Shown: piece by piece, positions 61,311 through 64,000 of the stretch
Layout: every line of letters starts with the position of its first letter
Numbering within the stretch: position 1 is the first letter of the stretch
From: Leisingera daeponensis DSM 23529
GTDB lineage: Bacteria; Pseudomonadota; Alphaproteobacteria; Rhodobacterales; Rhodobacteraceae
Assembly: GCF_000473145.1 (NCBI RefSeq)
Contig: NZ_KI421500.1
Coordinates: forward strand, 2,071,725 to 2,135,724
DNA: 64,000 nucleotides
Reading direction: 5' to 3'
Program-made: the position numbers and the translations under genes
The notes under the pieces: generated by a model
The model's input: only the letters and a program-made list of their open reading frames with translations
Told to the model about the DNA's origin: nothing
The model's database searches: none

Positions 61311-62300
61311 TTACTTGCGCCCGCGCCGCGGTTTGGCCGCGTGCAGGATCTTGAAGCGGTTGTCGCCGCCTTCTTCGCGCACCTGGGCAAAACGCTCCGC
61401 CAAAACGGTCTCATACGGCAGGTGCCGGTTGGCCACCATCCATAGGCTGCCGCTGGGCGCCAGCATCGCCGCCGCGGCGGCGATGAAGGCCTGCCCCAGC
61501 GACGGCTCCGCCGCGCGGCCGGTATGGAAAGGCGGGTTCATCACCACGGTGTTCACCGGGCCCGGCGCCTTCCAGCTGCGGGCATCGGCCCAGTGAAACC
61601 GCGTCCGCGGGTCCGCTGCATTCAGGCGGGCGCAGGCCAGTGCGGCATGGTCCGCCTCAACCAGATGCAACTCCTCAACGCCGTCATGCTTCAGCACCTG
61701 CGCCGACAGATAGCCCCAGCCGCCGCCCAGGTCGGCCACGCAGCGGCCCAGTTTCACGGGCAGCGTTGCCGCCAGCAGGCGGGACGCCGGGTCAATGCCA
61801 TCCGCGGAAAACACGCCCGGCGCGGTGATGAAACCCTCAACCTGCTGCGGGCCTGCGGGCAGCCAGTCGGACAGATCGGTGCCGCCCTCGATCCAGAACA
61901 CCTTGCCATGCGCTTTGGACACCGGCGCCGAGGGCGCGCAGCGCTTGCGCAGGTCCTTCAGGACCGAATCGATGCCTTCGGTCTTGGCGCCGTCGATCAG
62001 CACCTGCCCCCGGGTGGCAGCGGCAGCCTGCGCCACCAGCATCCGCGCCAGCGCCTTGGCCCGCGGCAGAAAGACGACGGCGACTGAATATTCTGCCCCC
62101 GCCTCTGGTGCCGGCGCACAGTCGTACCCCTGCGCGGCGAAATGATCGTGGTCGGGGCGGAACGGCTGGATGATCAGCAGCTGCGCCTTGGGCAGCGCCG
62201 ACAGGTCGTGTTCGGCGCGCGGGTGGAACACGGCGATGCGGCCCTCGGACGGCACAGCAAAGCCGCCCGATTGGGCGGCCAGGGACAGGCGGACAGACAT
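61311..62300 (-). CDS. rsmC: RsmC/RlmG-like class I methyltransferase
   Basis: The 329-residue protein has the RsmC two-domain layout: an N-terminal non-catalytic half (GGFAVPSEGRIAVFHPRAEH) and a C-terminal SAM-binding half with VADLGGGWGYLSAQVL and the catalytic motif VVMNPPFHTGRAAEPS (NPPF). RsmC methylates G1207 of 16S rRNA and RlmG G1835 of 23S rRNA; which of the two is not certain. ATG 62300 is 12 bases downstream of the clpS stop, so they may be cotranscribed. Confidence 0.9.
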   Translation of the reverse strand: MSVRLSLAAQSGGFAVPSEGRIAVFHPRAEHDLSALPKAQLLIIQPFRPDHDHFAAQGYDCAPAPEAGAEYSVAVVFLPRAKALARMLVAQAAAATRGQVLIDGAKTEGIDSVLKDLRKRCAPSAPVSKAHGKVFWIEGGTDLSDWLPAGPQQVEGFITAPGVFSADGIDPASRLLAATLPVKLGRCVADLGGGWGYLSAQVLKHDGVEELHLVEADHAALACARLNAADPRTRFHWADARSWKAPGPVNTVVMNPPFHTGRAAEPSLGQAFIAAAAAMLAPSGSLWMVANRHLPYETVLAERFAQVREEGGDNRFKILHAAKPRRGRK

Positions 62301-62312
62301 ATAAAGGCCTCT

Positions 62313-62678
62313 TCAGTCTTCTTTTTCCATGGTGCACTGCAGCGGGTGCTGGTGGCGGCGGGCGAAATCCATCACTTGGCCCACCTTGGTCTCAGCCACC
62401 TCATGGCTGAACACGCCGACCACCGCCACGCCTTTCTTGTGCACCGTCAGCATGATCTCAAACGCCTGCGCGTGGGTCATGCCAAAGAACCGCTCCAGCA
62501 CCATCACCACGAATTCCATCGGGGTGTAGTCGTCATTCAGCAGCAGCACCTTGTAGCGCGGCGGACGCTTGGTCTTGGGGCGCGTCTTGGTCAGGACGCC
62601 AGCCTCTGTGTCGTCGTCTGAATGATCCGTCATCATGATGGGCTGCAGCGGCATAAGCAATTTGTTCCAGTGATGCAT
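62313..62678 (-). CDS. clpS: ATP-dependent Clp protease adaptor ClpS
   Basis: ClpS brings N-end-rule substrates to ClpAP. The core [40 protein letters not shown] and [20 protein letters not shown] is unmistakable. The start is debatable: ATG 62678 has CAGGAAATTCC upstream and gives 121 residues, while ATG 62636/62633 gives the usual ~107 residues ([20 protein letters not shown]). A TATATA box at 62697-62702 lies just upstream and is palindromic, so it may serve the divergent HAD gene too. Confidence 0.95.
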   Translation of the reverse strand: MHHWNKLLMPLQPIMMTDHSDDDTEAGVLTKTRPKTKRPPRYKVLLLNDDYTPMEFVVMVLERFFGMTHAQAFEIMLTVHKKGVAVVGVFSHEVAETKVGQVMDFARRHQHPLQCTMEKED

Positions 62679-62742
62679 GGAATTTCCTGTGCCGCTTATA
62701 TAGCCTCTTAGCTGTTCAGGAAAAGAGACTGAGACCCGCAGA

Positions 62743-63456
62743 TTGACACGTAATTTGACAACAATCGGCTTTGATGCCGACGATACCCTTTGGCACAATG
62801 AACGGTTCTTCCGCGTGACGCAGGACAGATTCGCCGAATTGCTGATGGATCACACCCCTGACGACATCGGCCTTGAGCAGCTGGAGCGGCGGCTGCTGGA
62901 CGCCGAGAAGCGCAACTTGGGGCGCTATGGCTACGGGGTGAAGGGATTCACCCTGTCGATGATCGAAACCGCGCTCGACGTGACCGAGGAGCGGGTGCCG
63001 GGCGCCGTGATCAAGGAGCTGATCACCGCAGGCCAAATGATGCTCTCCTACCCTATCGAACTGCTGCCCTGTGCGCGCGAGGCGGTGGAGGCCGTGGCGG
63101 GCCGTTATAAGGTTGTGCTGATCACCAAGGGCGACCTGCTGGATCAGGAGCGCAAGCTGGCGCAATCCGGCCTGGGCGAGCTGTTCGACGGGGTTGAGGT
63201 GGTCTCGGAAAAGACGCCTGAGGTCTATCTGGACATCTTTGCCCGCCACGGCGACGGCGCCGCGCGGGCGATGATGGTCGGCAACTCGATGCGCTCGGAC
63301 GTGGTGCCGGTGATCGAGGCAGGCGGCTGGGGCACCTACGTGCCGCACGGGCTGGTCTGGGAGGTCGAGCACGCCGAAGCGCCGGAGCACAGCCCGCGCT
63401 ATACGGAGATTGCAGATCTCGGCGGGCTCGCGGATCTGGTGGAGCGTTTGGGCTGA
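62743..63456 (+). CDS. HAD-family phosphatase
   Basis: A 237-residue haloacid-dehalogenase-fold hydrolase. [20 protein letters not shown] carries the DxD nucleophile motif (DADDT), [20 protein letters not shown] the Thr/Lys motif and [20 protein letters not shown] the final acidic motif. The substrate is not evident. No ATG precedes the motif in frame: the reading frame must begin at TTG 62743 or 62755. It is divergent from clpS. Confidence 0.9.
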   Translation: MTRNLTTIGFDADDTLWHNERFFRVTQDRFAELLMDHTPDDIGLEQLERRLLDAEKRNLGRYGYGVKGFTLSMIETALDVTEERVPGAVIKELITAGQMMLSYPIELLPCAREAVEAVAGRYKVVLITKGDLLDQERKLAQSGLGELFDGVEVVSEKTPEVYLDIFARHGDGAARAMMVGNSMRSDVVPVIEAGGWGTYVPHGLVWEVEHAEAPEHSPRYTEIADLGGLADLVERLG

Positions 63457-63534
63457 CCGCTTTGCCCGGGGGTGCTGGACGGGCCGCTGCGCGGCCACAA
63501 TCCCATTGGCAAACCGCGAAGGAGACACCGGGAC

Positions 63535-63861
63535 ATGCCCCACGCCGAGCTGAAATACTCCAGCGATCTTGAGATCGACGCCGCCGCCATCCTCGCCGCG
63601 ATCGAGGCGGTGATTCTGGAGCATGACGCCGGTGCAGGCGCCTGCAAGGGACGCGCCTATCCGGCGGATCAGTTCCGCCACAGCCATATCGCCGTCAGCG
63701 TGGCGCTGCTGAGCAAGCCGCACCGGGATGAGGCGTTTTCCAGGGCGCTGCTGGCCGATCTCGAATCCCGCATCAAGGCGCAGCTGCGCCAGCCTTGCGA
63801 ATTTTCGCTCGGCCTCAGCTATGCCACGCCCTTCTATGTGACCCATTTTCATCCCGGCTGA
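63535..63861 (+). CDS. 5-carboxymethyl-2-hydroxymuconate isomerase-like tautomerase
   Basis: A 108-residue CHMI-type tautomerase. After Met the N terminus is Pro-His-Ala-Glu-Leu-Lys-Tyr-Ser, the catalytic Pro1 arrangement of the superfamily, and YPADQFRHSHIAVSVALLSK with LSYATPFYVTHFHPG ends it. It would act in homoprotocatechuate (4-hydroxyphenylacetate) degradation, but no other hpa genes are visible. ATG 63535 is preferred (GAAGGAG upstream). Related to the pobA neighbourhood only by general theme. Confidence 0.9.
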   Translation: MPHAELKYSSDLEIDAAAILAAIEAVILEHDAGAGACKGRAYPADQFRHSHIAVSVALLSKPHRDEAFSRALLADLESRIKAQLRQPCEFSLGLSYATPFYVTHFHPG

Positions 63862-63960
63862 GGGCGTTGCAGCCCTTGCAGCCCGTCTCAAGGTCTGCCC
63901 CGTGCCGCTTTAGATTGCTCAATTGAAAGTTTTTTTGGTAACTCTTTGTTAGCACATCCT

Positions 63961-63997
63961 GCATCTAGCGGCCCAGCACATAAGACCCACTAGATGC
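63961..63997. repeat. Inverted repeat at the window edge
   Basis: GCATCTAG (63961-63968) and CTAGATGC (63990-63997) are perfect 8-bp arms around a 21-base loop, in an A/T-rich stretch downstream of the tautomerase gene. It may belong to the next gene's control region or to a terminator; the neighbour lies outside the window. Confidence 0.45.
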
Positions 63998-64000
63998 CGG

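Overview
The window is GC-rich, densely coded bacterial chromosome from an alphaproteobacterium, most probably a marine Rhodobacteraceae of the Roseobacter group (Leisingera/Phaeobacter/Ruegeria-like). The clues are the 44-residue aa3 oxidase subunit IV, the alphaproteobacterial type of glutamate-cysteine ligase, the uracil-DNA glycosylase variant, the pobA/pobR pair, a DmdC-like acyl-CoA dehydrogenase and intergenic repeats of a kind I associate with this family. The genus is inference; no rRNA, tRNA, CRISPR array, prophage or insertion sequence was seen. The content is core-genome housekeeping, not an island.

Layout. 1-7.5 kb: isoprenoid genes (ispB 3' end, ispE), a TPR protein, ETF-ubiquinone oxidoreductase, soxR facing a small VOC protein, greA and a membrane protein. 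7.5-12 kb: a reverse-strand molybdenum-cofactor operon (a two-domain moeA, mobB, mobA, with fdhD upstream). 11.8-20.4 kb: azlCD, a lipoprotein, oxidase subunit IV, an MBL-fold hydrolase coupled to an acyl-CoA dehydrogenase, tsaC/sua5, yqgE, a DsbD-alpha-like protein and a Nudix hydrolase. 20.4-25.2 kb: an RND pump with its adaptor. 25.3-28 kb: moaB, lysE-type exporter, phosphoesterase and uracil-DNA glycosylase. 28-32.1 kb: a tightly overlapping operon pyrB - two membrane proteins - degenerate pyrC - plsY - small ORF. 32.5-41.3 kb: YHS protein, DUF805 protein, gshA, a membrane protein, a kinase-like gene overlapping rsmE, ubiA, and an OmpA-domain protein with a coiled-coil partner. 41.6-50.6 kb (reverse): moaE, moaD, pgsA, uvrC, SDR, Na/Ca exchanger, a 57-residue Cys4 membrane protein, S49 peptidase, ABC-2 transporter and CoxG-like protein. 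50.8-56.1 kb: an NAD(P)-binding protein behind a MarR-type palindrome, then a catabolic patch (crotonase, pobA, AraC-type pobR, CaiB/BaiF CoA transferase). 56.2-63.9 kb: haem genes hemE/hemC (divergent) and hemF, with a GH25 lipoprotein, a degenerate SDR, an RsmC-like methyltransferase, clpS, a HAD phosphatase and a CHMI-type tautomerase.

Functional threads: Moco synthesis is spread over three loci (moeA-mobBA-fdhD, moaB, moaDE); haem synthesis has three steps at the right end; pyrimidine synthesis is translationally chained to phospholipid synthesis; 4-hydroxybenzoate is both prenylated (UbiA) and hydroxylated (PobA).

The least expected signals are: two families of intergenic repeats with terminator-like architecture; a PyrC that has lost its metal and catalytic residues inside a chained operon with two membrane proteins; a moeA with an extra N-terminal domain of about 300 residues; a uracil-DNA glycosylase lacking most Fe-S cysteines; an SDR lacking the catalytic lysine beside hemF; and several clear operator-like palindromes. 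No defence system or wholly new multi-gene system is evident.
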